Under the pieces are notes generated by a model. The model was not told the DNA's origin. It worked only from the letters and a program-made list of their open reading frames with translations, and did no database searches. Source: Candidatus Nanopelagicales bacterium (GTDB lineage: Bacteria > Actinomycetota > Actinomycetes > S36-B12 > CAIYMF01). From it: a stretch of DNA of 36,369 bases. Of the stretch, positions 16,938 to 25,693 are shown piece by piece; the stretch's first letter is position 1, and the number at the start of each line of letters is the position of its first letter. The position numbers and the translations under genes were made by a program. The stretch covers positions 1 to 36,369 of the forward strand of contig JALOLH010000044.1 of assembly GCA_025456065.1 (NCBI GenBank), in the 5' to 3' direction.

Positions 16938-17946
16938 TGCCCTGCTCGGCCAGGGCGGCGACGGCGCCGGCGTTCTCCTCGGTGACCAGCGCCGGCCCGG
17001 TGGCCACCAGGCCGCCCGCGCCGACCTCGTTGCGGTTGCGCACGGCGAGCTCCAGGAAGATGACGGGCAGGTAGCCCTGCAGGTACGGCTGCTGGTCGAC
17101 GGCGAAGAGGATCCGGCCGGCCGCGACCGCGTCGAGGACGGCCGGCGAGAGGTCGAACGTGGCCAGGGTCCCGCCGCGGTCGTTCACCTCGCGGATGGCC
17201 GCCGAGGCGATGTCCGGGTCGAGGGTCAGCACGGCGTCGGGGTCGTTGGCGTCCATCGCCGCGCCGATCTCACGGGCGGTCTGGCCGGGGTCGCGCGCCC
17301 CGGTCACCTGCACGCGGACCAGCTCGCCGCCCAGGCCCTCGTCGGCCCCGGCGCAGCGCTCCTGCAGGCCCGTGTTGTTCTGCTCGTGGACGATGCACAG
17401 CACCGTCGCGGCGCCCGCCTCGGCCAGGGCCTCCCCGGCGGCGACCCCGGCCGCGCGCTCGGACTGGCCCACGTGGGTGATGATCCCGGCGCGGGTCTGG
17501 GCGAGCTCGGCGCCGGAGTTCAGCGTGATGAGCGGGATGCCCGCGGCCTCGGCGCGGTCCAGCGCCCCCCCGATGGCACCGGGGTCGGCTGCGGAGACGG
17601 CGATCGCGTCCGCGCCCTGGTTGATCGCGGCGTTGATCATCTCCGACTGCAGGCGGGCGTCCCCGGCGGAGCCCTGGTAGTCCAGCGTCACCTCGGGCAG
17701 GGTCGCCGCGGCGTCCTCGGCCCCGCGGCGGACGGTCGACCAGAAGCCGCCGGCATCCCCGTGGGTGATGACCGCGATGCGCATCGGGCCGGTGTGCGGG
17801 GCGTCGCTGGCGTCGGGGCTCGTGGTGGTGCCCGAGGTGGGGTCGACGGTGCACCCGGCGATCGCCGGGACCGCCAGGAGGCCGGCGGCCAGCATCGCGC
17901 GGCGCCGGGGCCGACGCGGCGTCGGTCGGGCGTGGGGCACGGGCAT
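16930..17946 (-). CDS. Sugar-binding lipoprotein of the CUT2 ABC importer
   Basis: Extracytoplasmic substrate-binding protein of the periplasmic-binding-protein/LacI fold (338 aa). Signal peptide: a very basic N-terminus ([12 protein letters not shown]) then a hydrophobic core and lipobox AIAGC with lipid-anchored C32. The mature part starts near [21 protein letters not shown], with [19 protein letters not shown] and [19 protein letters not shown] as in RbsB/FrcB relatives. The ATG at 17946 has a GGAAGG ribosome site eight bases upstream and gives a proper signal peptide; the frame is open 17 codons further. Sugar specificity is not readable; fructose-, ribose- or inositol-type are all possible. 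Confidence 0.88.
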   Translation of the reverse strand: MPVPHARPTPRRPRRRAMLAAGLLAVPAIAGCTVDPTSGTTTSPDASDAPHTGPMRIAVITHGDAGGFWSTVRRGAEDAAATLPEVTLDYQGSAGDARLQSEMINAAINQGADAIAVSAADPGAIGGALDRAEAAGIPLITLNSGAELAQTRAGIITHVGQSERAAGVAAGEALAEAGAATVLCIVHEQNNTGLQERCAGADEGLGGELVRVQVTGARDPGQTAREIGAAMDANDPDAVLTLDPDIASAAIREVNDRGGTLATFDLSPAVLDAVAAGRILFAVDQQPYLQGYLPVIFLELAVRNRNEVGAGGLVATGPALVTEENAGAVAALAEQGTR

Positions 17947-18034
17947 GGGCGCACCTTCCTGCACGGGGCGGGCCCAAGGGTGGCAGACGGCGGCCACGCG
18001 GTGCGCGCCTGAGCGCGACGGCGCGCCGGCGCGC

Positions 18035-18694
18035 TCAGTGCAGCTGGCCGCCGTGCTCGCGCTCGGCGTCCAGGCGCGCGGCGTAGGCGGCCACCTGCGT
18101 CCGGCGCTCCATGCCGAGCTTGGCCAGCAGGGAGGACACGTAGTTCTTCACGGTCTTCTCGGCCAGGTGCAGGTGCTCGCCGATCTGGCGGTTCGTCATG
18201 CCCTCGCCGATGAGCACGAGGATGCGTCGCTCCTGCTCGTTGAGCTGCTCGACCTTGGAGTCGGTGCGCGCCCCGCTGCGCAGCCGCTCGAGGACCCGCT
18301 GGGTGGCGCGCGGGTCGAGCAGGCTGCGCCCCGACGCCACCGAGCGCACCGCCTCGACCAGGTCGTTGCCCTTGATGTCCTTGAGCACGTAGCCCGCCGC
18401 ACCGGCCATGATCGCGTCGAACAGGGCCTCGTCGTCGGCGTACGACGTGAGCATGAGGCACTTCAGCTCGGGCAGCATCGAGCGGGCGTCGCGGCAGACC
18501 TCGATGCCCGTGCCGTCGGGCAGGCGCACGTCCAGCACGGCGACGTCCGGGCGCGCGGCCGGGATGCGGTGCAGGGCGTCGGTGGCCGAGCCGGCCTCGC
18601 CGACGACCTCCATGTCGGCCTCGAGGCTGAGCAGGTCGGCGATGCCCCGACGGACCACCTCGTGGTCGTCGAGCAGGAACACCCGGATCGTCAT
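18035..18694 (-). CDS. devR: DevR/DosR-like NarL-family response regulator
   Basis: Two-domain transcription factor (219 aa) very similar along its whole length, from memory, to DevR/DosR, the hypoxia/NO/CO response regulator of mycobacteria. Shared stretches include [62 protein letters not shown] and ERRTQ. Receiver residues are D9/D10, phospho-acceptor D55, T83 and K105; the LuxR-type helix-turn-helix occupies about residues 148-205. No sensor kinase (DosS/DosT type) is adjacent, so it is an orphan here. It is divergent from the heme/cytochrome c operon. No clear Shine-Dalgarno precedes the ATG. Family is certain; orthology to DosR and hypoxia function are strong inference. Confidence 0.88.
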   Translation of the reverse strand: MTIRVFLLDDHEVVRRGIADLLSLEADMEVVGEAGSATDALHRIPAARPDVAVLDVRLPDGTGIEVCRDARSMLPELKCLMLTSYADDEALFDAIMAGAAGYVLKDIKGNDLVEAVRSVASGRSLLDPRATQRVLERLRSGARTDSKVEQLNEQERRILVLIGEGMTNRQIGEHLHLAEKTVKNYVSSLLAKLGMERRTQVAAYAARLDAEREHGGQLH

Positions 18695-18797
18695 GGGGGC
18701 AAGTGTGCCGCATGCGCGGCAGGTGCGCGGGTCGCTCGCATCGTGCCGTGGCGACCGCGCCCGCGCCACGGGTGCACCGTGCGACGGTTGCGGTCGT

Positions 18798-18812
18798 GTC
18801 CACGATGTGGAC
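18798..18812. repeat. Short inverted repeat upstream of hemA
   Basis: GTCCAC, GAT, GTGGAC: a perfect 6-bp inverted repeat with a 3-bp spacer, about 18 bp upstream of the putative hemA -35. Size and place suit an operator, but no regulator can be named. Confidence 0.3.
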
Positions 18813-18829
18813 GCTTGGGGCTGGGCGAT

Positions 18830-18858
18830 TTGGCGTTGCGGGCGCCCGGACGTAGCCT
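18830..18858 (+). promoter_or_regulatory. Putative promoter of the hem operon (TTGGCG-17-TAGCCT)
   Basis: TTGGCG at 18830-18835 and TAGCCT at 18853-18858 are separated by 17 bases. TAGCCT fits TAnnnT, and the same hexamer recurs before the genes at 31534 and 34942. It would give a transcript with a leader of roughly 155 bases before hemA, containing the short ORF at 18913. Confidence 0.45.
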
Positions 18859-18912
18859 GCAAGCACCTTCGCAGGACGGCCTATATCACAGGCCCTTTCC
18901 GCTGGGAGCACC

Positions 18913-19026
18913 GTGTCCGGAGTTGTCGTGGCTGCAGCCCTCAGGGCAGCGGCCGCGGCCGACGGGAACGGCGCACCGGCATGCCCGTGGGCACGTGCTG
19001 GAGCCGCGCGGGAGGCGATCGCGTGA
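18913..19026 (+). CDS. Possible 37-aa leader ORF upstream of hemA
   Basis: A GTG start with GGGAG four bases upstream opens a 37-codon frame, Ala-rich (SGVVVAAALRAAAAADGN...), whose TGA overlaps the hemA GTG (GTGA), exactly like the real gene junctions in this operon. I recognise no family. It could be a translational-coupling leader or a chance frame in GC-rich DNA; the second is at least as likely. Confidence 0.25.
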   Translation: MSGVVVAAALRAAAAADGNGAPACPWARAGAAREAIA

Positions 19027-20342
19027 CCCTCCTCGTCCTGGGCGTCAGCCACCGCAGCGCCCCGCTGCGGATCCTCGACCGGCTGGCCCTCACCCAGGAC
19101 GAGGCCGACCAGCTCGCCGCCGACGTGACCACCACCGACGCGATCGCCGAGGCCATCGTCGTCTCCACCTGCAACCGGGTCGAGGTCTACGCCGACGTCA
19201 CCCGGTTCCACCCCGCCGTCGCGGAGATCGCCACCCAGCTGTCGAAGGCGACCGGCGCGGACCGCGCGACGCTGCTCGACCACAGCTACGTCCACTTCGA
19301 CTCCGCCGCCGTCGCGCACCTGTTCTCCGTCGCCGCCGGGCTGGACTCGATGGTCGTCGGTGAGGCGCAGATCCTCGGGCAGGTGCGCGCCGCCCTGGTC
19401 CGCGGCCAGGACCACGGCACGGCCGGGCGCGCGCTGAACCGCGTCGTGCAGCGCGGGCTGCGGGTCGGCAAGCGGGTGCACGCCGAGACCGGCATCGACC
19501 GCTCCGGCCAGTCCGTCGTCTCCGTGGCCCTGGCCGCCGCGGCGGACGAGGTCGGCGACCTCGCCCAGTGCCGCGTCCTGGTGGTCGGTGCGGGGTCGAT
19601 GGGTGCCCTGGCCGTCGCGACGCTGGCCGCGCACGGGGGCAGCGACGTGGTCGTCGCGAACCGCACCCGCAGCGCCGGCGAGCACATCGCGGCCAGCGTC
19701 ACGGGCGGCCGGGCCGTGGACCTGGCGGGCCTCGCCGGCGAGCTGGGCCGCGCCGACGTGGCCGTGTTCTGCACCGGGGCCCAGGACCTCGTCCTCGGGG
19801 CCGACGCCCTGGCCGAGGCTCGGGTGGACCGCCGCGAGCCGCTCGTCGTGCTCGACCTGGCCCTTCCGCACGACACGGACCCGGCGATCGCCGAACTCCC
19901 CGGGGTCACCCGCATCGACCTCGCGTGGCTCGCTGCCCACCCGGCGGCCGCCGCCAGCGAGGCCGACGTCGCAGCCGCGCGCCGGCTGGTCGCCGACGAG
20001 GTGGCCGCGCACCTGGCCGACGTCGCCGGCCAGCAGGTCGAACCCACGCTGGTCTCCCTGCGTGCCCACGCTGGCGGCGTCATCGACGACGAGATGGCCC
20101 GGCTCCGGCTGCGCCTGGCGGCGGCCGACGACGCGACGATGGCCGAGGTGGAGCGCGCCATGCGCCGCGCGTTCGCGCGACTGCTGCACAACCCGACGGT
20201 CCGGATGAAGCAGCTGGCCGCGGAGCCCGGCGGCGACCGCTACGCGGCGGCCCTCTCGGCGCTGTTCGACCTCGACCCCGCGCTGCCGGCCTCGATGCTG
20301 GACCCGGCCACCGACCTGGACGCACCGGACGGTGCACGGTGA
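19023..20342 (+). CDS. hemA: Glutamyl-tRNA reductase
   Basis: First committed step of C5-pathway heme synthesis: reduces glutamyl-tRNA to glutamate-1-semialdehyde with NADPH. The 439 aa protein has the N-terminal LLVLGVSHRSAPL motif, catalytic C50 in VVSTCNRVEVYADV, FDSAAVAHLFSVAAGLDSMVVGE, the NADPH-binding domain (VLVVGAGSMGALA) and the C-terminal dimerisation domain. The GTG at 19023 has GGAGG seven bases upstream and gives the family's normal N-terminus; an in-frame ATG 14 codons earlier would add unconserved residues. First gene of the heme/cytochrome c maturation run; the stop overlaps hemC (GTGA). A feedback point in other bacteria, so its unusual leader is of interest. Confidence 0.95.
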   Translation: MTLLVLGVSHRSAPLRILDRLALTQDEADQLAADVTTTDAIAEAIVVSTCNRVEVYADVTRFHPAVAEIATQLSKATGADRATLLDHSYVHFDSAAVAHLFSVAAGLDSMVVGEAQILGQVRAALVRGQDHGTAGRALNRVVQRGLRVGKRVHAETGIDRSGQSVVSVALAAAADEVGDLAQCRVLVVGAGSMGALAVATLAAHGGSDVVVANRTRSAGEHIAASVTGGRAVDLAGLAGELGRADVAVFCTGAQDLVLGADALAEARVDRREPLVVLDLALPHDTDPAIAELPGVTRIDLAWLAAHPAAAASEADVAAARRLVADEVAAHLADVAGQQVEPTLVSLRAHAGGVIDDEMARLRLRLAAADDATMAEVERAMRRAFARLLHNPTVRMKQLAAEPGGDRYAAALSALFDLDPALPASMLDPATDLDAPDGAR

Positions 20343-21499
20343 CCGACCTGCCGATGGCGCCCGCAGCCGCCTCGCCCGAACCCGCGGCACCTGCCGCGCC
20401 CGCCGACGCCGCTCCCCTGCGCCTGGCCACCCGTGGGTCCGCCCTGGCCCTCGCCCAGTCGCGTGCCGTGGGCGCGCAGCTGGCCGCCCGCACCGGTCGT
20501 CCCCTCGAGCTCGTCGAGGTCACCACGCAGGGCGACGTCGACCCAGGCTCGCTGGCGGCCATCGGCGGCGCGGGCGTGTTCGTCGCGGCGGTCCGCGAAG
20601 CTCTCGCCGCGGGCCGGGCCGACGTCGCGGTGCACTCCCTGAAGGACCTGCCGACGCAGCCCGACCTGCGGCTGCGGCTCGCGGCCGTCCCGACCCGGGA
20701 GGACCCGCGGGACGCCCTCGTCGCCGCAGGCACCGCCGGGCTGGCCGCCCTGCCCCGGGGCGCCCGGGTGGGCACGGGGTCACCGCGTCGCCGCGCCCAG
20801 CTCGCCGCCGCCCGACCGGACCTCGACGTGCGCGACCTGCGCGGGAACGTCGACACGCGGATCGCCCGGGTGGACGGGGACGCCGCCCGCGGGATCGCGG
20901 CCGACCTCGACGCCGTCGTGCTCGCCGTCGCGGGGCTGCGCCGGCTCGACCGGGCTGGGCGCATCTCGGCGGTCCTCGAGCCCGAGCTGATGCTCCCGGC
21001 GCCCGGCCAGGGTGCGCTCGCGATCGAGGTGCGCAGCGAGCTCGCCACCGAGGACCCCACGCGCGGCCCCGCCCTGCTCGACGCGCTGGCCGCCCTCGAC
21101 GACCCGGCGACCCGGGCCTGCGTCACCGCCGAGCGGTCCCTGCTGGCCGCGCTCGAGGCCGGCTGCGCGGCCCCCGTGGGCGCCCTCGCCGAGGTGCAGG
21201 CCGGCGGGGCGCTGCGCCTGCGCGGCGTGCTGGCGACCGAGCACGGGCTGCTGCGCGCCGAGGCCACCGGGCCGGTCGACCAGCCCGAGGCGCTCGGGCG
21301 GCAGCTGGCCCGGGAGCTCCTGGCGGGGAACCCAGGCACGGCCGAGCCCGCGAGGGCCAGGGCCGACGCCACCGGCACGACCGGGGCCAGCCGCCCCGCG
21401 AGCACGACCGGCACGACGCGCACCACCCCCTGGACCGGCCCGGGCAGCGACGGGCTGCCCGGTCCAGGTCCGTCCACCCACGGAGGGAGTCCCACATGA
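20339..21499 (+). CDS. hemC: Hydroxymethylbilane synthase (porphobilinogen deaminase)
   Basis: Polymerises four porphobilinogen units to hydroxymethylbilane. Conserved parts: [15 protein letters not shown], the catalytic-loop region [43 protein letters not shown] and the dipyrromethane-attachment C276 ([10 protein letters not shown]). Length is 386 aa, longer than the usual ~310-330. The excess is a 25-residue Ala/Pro-rich N-terminus and a ~55-residue Thr/Gly/Pro tail after QLARELLAG that looks non-conserved. The tail DNA contains a strong hairpin (21430-21467), so it may be former intergenic sequence now read through. The GTG start overlaps the hemA stop; the stop overlaps the hemD ATG. Confidence 0.93.
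   Translation: MTDLPMAPAAASPEPAAPAAPADAAPLRLATRGSALALAQSRAVGAQLAARTGRPLELVEVTTQGDVDPGSLAAIGGAGVFVAAVREALAAGRADVAVHSLKDLPTQPDLRLRLAAVPTREDPRDALVAAGTAGLAALPRGARVGTGSPRRRAQLAAARPDLDVRDLRGNVDTRIARVDGDAARGIAADLDAVVLAVAGLRRLDRAGRISAVLEPELMLPAPGQGALAIEVRSELATEDPTRGPALLDALAALDDPATRACVTAERSLLAALEAGCAAPVGALAEVQAGGALRLRGVLATEHGLLRAEATGPVDQPEALGRQLARELLAGNPGTAEPARARADATGTTGASRPASTTGTTRTTPWTGPGSDGLPGPGPSTHGGSPT
21430..21467 (+). repeat. Hairpin inside the 3' tail of hemC, just before the hemD ribosome site
   Basis: Right arm 21454-21467 (GCTGCCCGGTCCAG) pairs fully with two left segments, CTGGACC (21430-21436) and GGGCAGC (21442-21448), leaving a 5-nt bulge and a 5-nt loop. This is a 14-bp G/C-rich stem ending 14 bases before the GGAGGGAG that serves hemD. 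Such a structure could pause ribosomes, protect an mRNA end or attenuate the operon. Confidence 0.7.
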
Positions 21500-23097
21500 A
21501 CGCCACCACCGGCCTGCCGACCGCACAGGTGCACCTGGTCGCGGCGGGCCCCGGGGACCCCGGGCTCCTCACCGTCTGCGCGGTCGACCGGCTGCACCGG
21601 GCCGAGGTCATCGTCACCGACCCGGAGTGCGAGGCGCTGGCCCGCGCGCACGCCCGGGCCGAGGCCGAGGTGGTCGTGGCCGTCGACGAGGACGGCCAGG
21701 TCGCCGACCACGTCGACCGGGTCCGCCTCGTCATCGATCCCGCGGGCCTGGGTCGGGCGGTGGTCCGCCTCATGGCCGGGGACCCGGTGCTCGACGGCTC
21801 GCTGGCCCTCGAGGCGGGCGCCCTGGCCGAGGCCGGGATCACCTACGACATCGCCCCGGGCGTCTCGACGGTCACCGGGTCGGCGGCGTACGCCGGCTTC
21901 GCCCTGACCGGGGGTCGGGCCCGCGAGGTGCGCGTCGTGGACGCCCACGACCCCGAGGTGGAGTGGGCGGGCCTGGCGGACCCGCACGCCACCGTGGTGG
22001 TGCTCGACGGCGCCGAGCGCGCGCTGGACATCTGCCGGCTGCTCGTCCTCGGCGGCCGCGACCCGCGCACGCCGGTGGCCATCACCCGCAACTCCACGAC
22101 CGTCGACCAGCGCTCGATCCTGTCCACGCTCGCCGATGTCGCGTCGGCCATCAAGGCGGCCAAGGGCGAGGTCGGCCCAGGCGTGCTGGTCGTGGGCGAG
22201 GTGGTCGGGCAGTGCCAGCAGCTGGCCTGGTTCGAGAACAAGCCGCTGTTCGGCTGGCGCGTGCTCGTGCCCCGCACCAAGGAGCAGGCGGGGTCGCTGT
22301 CCGAGCAGCTGCGCAGCTACGGCGCCGTGCCCGTCGAGGTGCCGACCATCTCCGTCGAGCCGCCCCGGACCCCGCAGCAGATGGAGCGTGCCGTGCACGG
22401 GCTGGTCTCCGGCCGCTACCAGTGGGTCGCCTTCACCTCCGCGAACGCGGTGCGCGCCGTCAAGGAGCGCTTCGACCAGTACGGCCTGGACTCCCGGGCC
22501 TTCGCCGGGCTCAAGGTGGCCGCGGTCGGCGAGCAGACCGCGGCGGCCCTGCGGGCGTTCGGCATCGTGCCGGACCTGGTCCCCTCCGGCGAGCAGTCCA
22601 GCGCTGGCCTGCTCGAGGAGTTCCCCGGGTACGACGCCGCCTTCGATCCCATCGACCGGGTCTTCCTGCCGCGCGCCGACATCGCCACCGAGACCCTCGC
22701 GGCGGGCCTGGCCGAGCTCGGCTGGGAGGTCGACGACGTGACCGCCTATCGGACCGTGCGGGCTGCCCCGCCGGCCGCGGAGATCCGCGAGGCCATCAAG
22801 GGCGGCGGGTTCGACGCGGTGCTGTTCACGTCGTCGAGCACCGTCCGCAACCTCGTGGGCATCGCCGGCAAGCCGCACTCGTCGACGGTCGTCGCCTGCA
22901 TCGGCCCGCAGACCGCGAAGACCGCCGAGGAGAACGGCCTGCGCGTCGACGTGCTGCCCGAGACGCCGAGCGTGGCAGCGCTCGCCGCCGCGCTGGCCGG
23001 GCACGGCGAGGCGCTGCGTCGGCACGCGATCGAGCACGGGGAGACCGCGTGGCGGCCCGGCCGCCGCCGCGGCGGGTCCCGGCGCAAGGCGACCTGA
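21496..23097 (+). CDS. hemD: Uroporphyrinogen-III synthase fused to a degenerate SAM methyltransferase-like domain
   Basis: Closes hydroxymethylbilane to uroporphyrinogen III. The 533 aa protein has an N-terminal domain (residues ~10-240) related to uroporphyrinogen-III C-methyltransferase CobA ([15 protein letters not shown]) and a C-terminal synthase domain from ~254 ([59 protein letters not shown]). In the first domain the usual GGDPFVFGRGxEE motif reads [16 protein letters not shown], so methyl transfer is doubtful; this layout is common in actinobacteria. A basic tail (RRRGGSRRK) ends the protein. GGAGGGAG lies six bases before the ATG, which overlaps the hemC stop. Confidence 0.92.
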   Translation: MNATTGLPTAQVHLVAAGPGDPGLLTVCAVDRLHRAEVIVTDPECEALARAHARAEAEVVVAVDEDGQVADHVDRVRLVIDPAGLGRAVVRLMAGDPVLDGSLALEAGALAEAGITYDIAPGVSTVTGSAAYAGFALTGGRAREVRVVDAHDPEVEWAGLADPHATVVVLDGAERALDICRLLVLGGRDPRTPVAITRNSTTVDQRSILSTLADVASAIKAAKGEVGPGVLVVGEVVGQCQQLAWFENKPLFGWRVLVPRTKEQAGSLSEQLRSYGAVPVEVPTISVEPPRTPQQMERAVHGLVSGRYQWVAFTSANAVRAVKERFDQYGLDSRAFAGLKVAAVGEQTAAALRAFGIVPDLVPSGEQSSAGLLEEFPGYDAAFDPIDRVFLPRADIATETLAAGLAELGWEVDDVTAYRTVRAAPPAAEIREAIKGGGFDAVLFTSSSTVRNLVGIAGKPHSSTVVACIGPQTAKTAEENGLRVDVLPETPSVAALAAALAGHGEALRRHAIEHGETAWRPGRRRGGSRRKAT

Positions 23098-23099
23098 TC

Positions 23100-24122
23100 G
23101 TGCCCTTCCCCCACGACCGGCCCCGTCGCCTGCGCGGCACGCCCGCGCTGCGGCGGCTGGTGGCCGAGACGCGCCTGGACCCGGCCCAGCTCGTGCTGCC
23201 GCTGTTCGTGCGCGAGGGCATCGACGTGCCGGTGCCGATCGCCTCCATGCCCGGCGTGGTGAACCACACCCGCGGCACCCTGGCGACGGCAGCGCGCGCG
23301 GCCGCCGACGTCGGCGTCGGGGGCGTGATGCTCTTCGGGGTGCCCGCGGCCCGTGACGCGATCGGCTCCGGGGCGACCGACCCGGCGGGCATCCTCAACG
23401 TCGCCGTGCGCGACGTGGTCGAGGCGGTCGGCACCGACCTGGTGGTGATGGCCGACCTGTGCCTGGACGAGTTCACCGACCACGGCCACTGCGGCGTCCT
23501 CGCCGCGGACGGATCGGTCGACAACGACGCCACGCTCGAGCGCTACGGCGCGATGGCCCGCGCCCTGGCCGACGCCGGTGCCCACGTCGTGGGCACGTCC
23601 GGGATGATGGACGGCCAGGTGGGGGCGGTCCGCGCCGCGCTGGACGCCGCCGGCCACCAGGACACCGTGATCCTGGCCTACGCCGCGAAGTACGCCTCGG
23701 CGCTGTACGGGCCGTTCCGCGAGGCGGTCGACTCCGCCCTCGCCGGCGACCGGCGCACCTACCAGCAGGACCCCGCGAACCGGCGCGAGTCGCTGCGCGA
23801 GCTGGCCCTCGACGTGGCGGAGGGCGCGGACATCGTGATGGTGAAGCCGGCCGGGACCAGCTTGGACGTCATCGCCGACGTCGCCGCCGCCGTCGACGTG
23901 CCGGTCGCCGCGTACCAGGTCTCCGGCGAGTTCGCCATGCTCGAGGCGGCCGCCGCGCAGGGCTGGATCGACCGCGAGCGGGCCATCCTCGAGTCCCTCA
24001 CGGTGATCCGCCGGGCCGGCGCCGACCTGGTGCTGTCCTACTGGGCGGCCGAGGTGGCGCAGTGGCTCGGCTCGGGCCACGACGACGTCCTGCGCGGGCA
24101 CCGCCAGGAGGTGCCCGCCTGA
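23100..24122 (+). CDS. hemB: Porphobilinogen synthase (5-aminolevulinate dehydratase)
   Basis: Condenses two 5-aminolevulinate molecules to porphobilinogen. 340 aa, normal length. Active-site lysines are K197 ([16 protein letters not shown]) and Schiff-base K249 (MVKPAGTS). The metal-site segment reads [14 protein letters not shown], keeping C121 and C131 but with D123 at the middle position, a mixture of the zinc (DxCxC) and magnesium (DxALD) types. The GTG start is two bases after the hemD stop; the frame is open further upstream only because it overlaps hemD. Its TGA shares a base with the ATG of the small ORF that follows (TGATG). Confidence 0.94.
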   Translation: MPFPHDRPRRLRGTPALRRLVAETRLDPAQLVLPLFVREGIDVPVPIASMPGVVNHTRGTLATAARAAADVGVGGVMLFGVPAARDAIGSGATDPAGILNVAVRDVVEAVGTDLVVMADLCLDEFTDHGHCGVLAADGSVDNDATLERYGAMARALADAGAHVVGTSGMMDGQVGAVRAALDAAGHQDTVILAYAAKYASALYGPFREAVDSALAGDRRTYQQDPANRRESLRELALDVAEGADIVMVKPAGTSLDVIADVAAAVDVPVAAYQVSGEFAMLEAAAAQGWIDRERAILESLTVIRRAGADLVLSYWAAEVAQWLGSGHDDVLRGHRQEVPA

Positions 24123-24247
24123 TGCTCGACCGCCACCAGTGCCGCGTGTGCTCCGCTGGGGTCCGTCCGCTGACCGGGACCGCGGAGCAGATGGACGCGC
24201 GCGGAGCGAACAGGCCGTCGGGGGCCGGTGGGAGCGCTGCCGCATGA
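24122..24247 (+). CDS. Small ORF (41 aa) with CxxC filling the hemB-hemL gap
   Basis: Unrecognised. The frame starts at an ATG overlapping the hemB stop (TGATG) and ends in a TGA overlapping the hemL ATG (ATGA), so it bridges the two genes with coupled junctions at both ends. The N-terminal part reads [17 protein letters not shown], with CxxC that could hold zinc or react with thiols; the rest is Gly/Ala-rich. By my count about 85 percent of third codon positions are G or C, lower than the neighbouring genes. The same frame is open far upstream within hemB, so a chance ORF remains possible. Confidence 0.4.
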   Translation: MLDRHQCRVCSAGVRPLTGTAEQMDARGANRPSGAGGSAAA

Positions 24248-25665
24248 CCCCGATGCCGAAGCCGCCGGACGACACGACCCGGGCCCGGGCCCTCATGGCC
24301 GCCCGCCAGCGGGCCGCCGCGGCGCTCCCCGGCGCGGAGCCGGTCGATCCCGTGCTGTCGCAGGCGTGGTTCGACCGCGCGCGGGCGGTCGCGCCGGGCG
24401 GGGTGAACTCCCCGGTCCGCGCCTTCCGCGCAGTCGGGGGCACCCCGCGGTTCATGGTGGCGGGCTCCGGGCCCTGGATCACCGACGTGGACGGGCGCAC
24501 GTACCTGGACCTCGTCGGCTCGTGGGGTCCGATGATCCTCGGCCACGCGCACCCCACGGTGGTCGAGGCGGTGCGGGCCGCCGCGTCGCGCGGGCTGTCG
24601 TTCGGCACGCCGGGGCCCACCGAGGTCGAGCTCGCCGAGGAGATCGTGCGACGGGTCCCCCCCGTCGAGCTGGTCCGGCTGGTCTCCAGCGGCACCGAGG
24701 CGACGATGTCGGCGATCCGGCTGGCCCGGGGGTTCACCGGCCGGTCGCTGGTCGTGAAGTTCGCCGGGTGCTACCACGGGCACGTCGACGCGCTGCTCGT
24801 CGCGGCGGGCTCCGGGGTCGCCACGCTGGGGCTGCCGGACTCCCCGGGCGTGACCGCGGCCCAGGCCGCCGAGACGGTCGTGCTGCCCTACAACGACCTC
24901 CCCGCGCTCGAGGCCCTGTTCGCCGCGCGCGGGACCGAGGTCGCCGCGGTGATCACGGAGGCGGCGGCGGCGAACATGGGCGTCGTCCCACCGGATCCGG
25001 GCTTCAACGCCGCGATCGCCCGGCTCTGCCGGCAGGCCGGCGCGCTGTTCGTCTCCGACGAGGTCATGACCGGGTTCCGGGTCAGCGCCGCCGGGCACTG
25101 GGGCCTCGACGGGGCGCACGAGGGCTGGGCCCCGGACCTCATGACGTTCGGCAAGGTGATGGGTGGTGGACTGCCCGCAGCCGCCTTCGGCGGACGCGCC
25201 GACGTCATGGCGATGCTGGCCCCGGCCGGGCCGGTCTACCAGGCCGGCACGCTGGCCGGGAACCCGATCGCGACCGCCTGCGGGCTGGCCACCCTGCGCG
25301 CCTGCGACGACGCGGTCTACGGCCGGCTCGACGCCGCGGCGGGCCTGGTCCGGGCCGAGGTGGGCGCCGCGCTCACCGCCGCCGGGGTCGCCCACCGGGT
25401 CCAAGCGGCCGGCAACCTCTTCAGCGTCTTCTTCACCGACGCGCCGGTGCGCGACTCGCTCGGCGCGCTGGCCCAGGACGCGTGGCGGTACCGGGCCTTC
25501 TTCCACGCGATGCTCGACGCGGGCGTCTACCTGCCGCCCTCGGCGTTCGAGGCGTGGTTCGTGTCCGCCGCGCACGACGACGTCGCCCTCGACCGCCTCG
25601 TCGCCGCCCTGCCGGCGGCCGCCCGGGCTGCCGCCGAGGCCGAGCCCCCGGAGCAGGCGCTGTGA
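24244..25665 (+). CDS. hemL: Glutamate-1-semialdehyde 2,1-aminomutase
   Basis: PLP enzyme turning glutamate-1-semialdehyde into 5-aminolevulinate, the product passed to HemB. 473 aa; the body has the expected [70 protein letters not shown] and the PLP lysine K304 in [17 protein letters not shown]. About 35 residues precede the conserved core. The ATG at 24244 overlaps the small-ORF stop; other upstream starts in this frame run through that ORF and look worse. Ends 28 bp before the phosphatase-like gene. Confidence 0.95.
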   Translation: MTPMPKPPDDTTRARALMAARQRAAAALPGAEPVDPVLSQAWFDRARAVAPGGVNSPVRAFRAVGGTPRFMVAGSGPWITDVDGRTYLDLVGSWGPMILGHAHPTVVEAVRAAASRGLSFGTPGPTEVELAEEIVRRVPPVELVRLVSSGTEATMSAIRLARGFTGRSLVVKFAGCYHGHVDALLVAAGSGVATLGLPDSPGVTAAQAAETVVLPYNDLPALEALFAARGTEVAAVITEAAAANMGVVPPDPGFNAAIARLCRQAGALFVSDEVMTGFRVSAAGHWGLDGAHEGWAPDLMTFGKVMGGGLPAAAFGGRADVMAMLAPAGPVYQAGTLAGNPIATACGLATLRACDDAVYGRLDAAAGLVRAEVGAALTAAGVAHRVQAAGNLFSVFFTDAPVRDSLGALAQDAWRYRAFFHAMLDAGVYLPPSAFEAWFVSAAHDDVALDRLVAALPAAARAAAEAEPPEQAL

Positions 25666-25693
25666 TCCCCGCCCCCGCCGCCGAGGAGCCGCG

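Larger units (their letters stand above)
18695..19022. other. Divergent intergenic region between devR and hemA (328 bp)
   Basis: The region carries a promoter-like pair for hemA (18830-18858), a small inverted repeat GTCCAC-GAT-GTGGAC at 18798-18812, an A/T-richer patch CCTATATCACAGG at about 18880-18892, and a 37-codon ORF at 18913-19026 that overlaps the hemA start. I found no second half for a Rex site and no good DosR box here. In streptomycetes rex precedes hemA; no rex gene is present. Confidence 0.6.

Noticed and set aside
18880..18892. TATATCACAGG considered as a Rex operator upstream of hemA
   Set aside because: Only one half-site-like piece is present and no inverted TGTGA partner is found at the right distance.
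18981..19023. Earlier in-frame ATG as hemA start
   Set aside because: It would add 14 residues not seen in glutamyl-tRNA reductases; the GTG at 19023 has a GGAGG and gives the normal N-terminus.
24139..24244. Longer N-terminus for HemL starting upstream in the same frame
   Set aside because: The added residues are Arg/Gly-rich and unconserved, and the ATG at 24244 forms the usual coupled junction.
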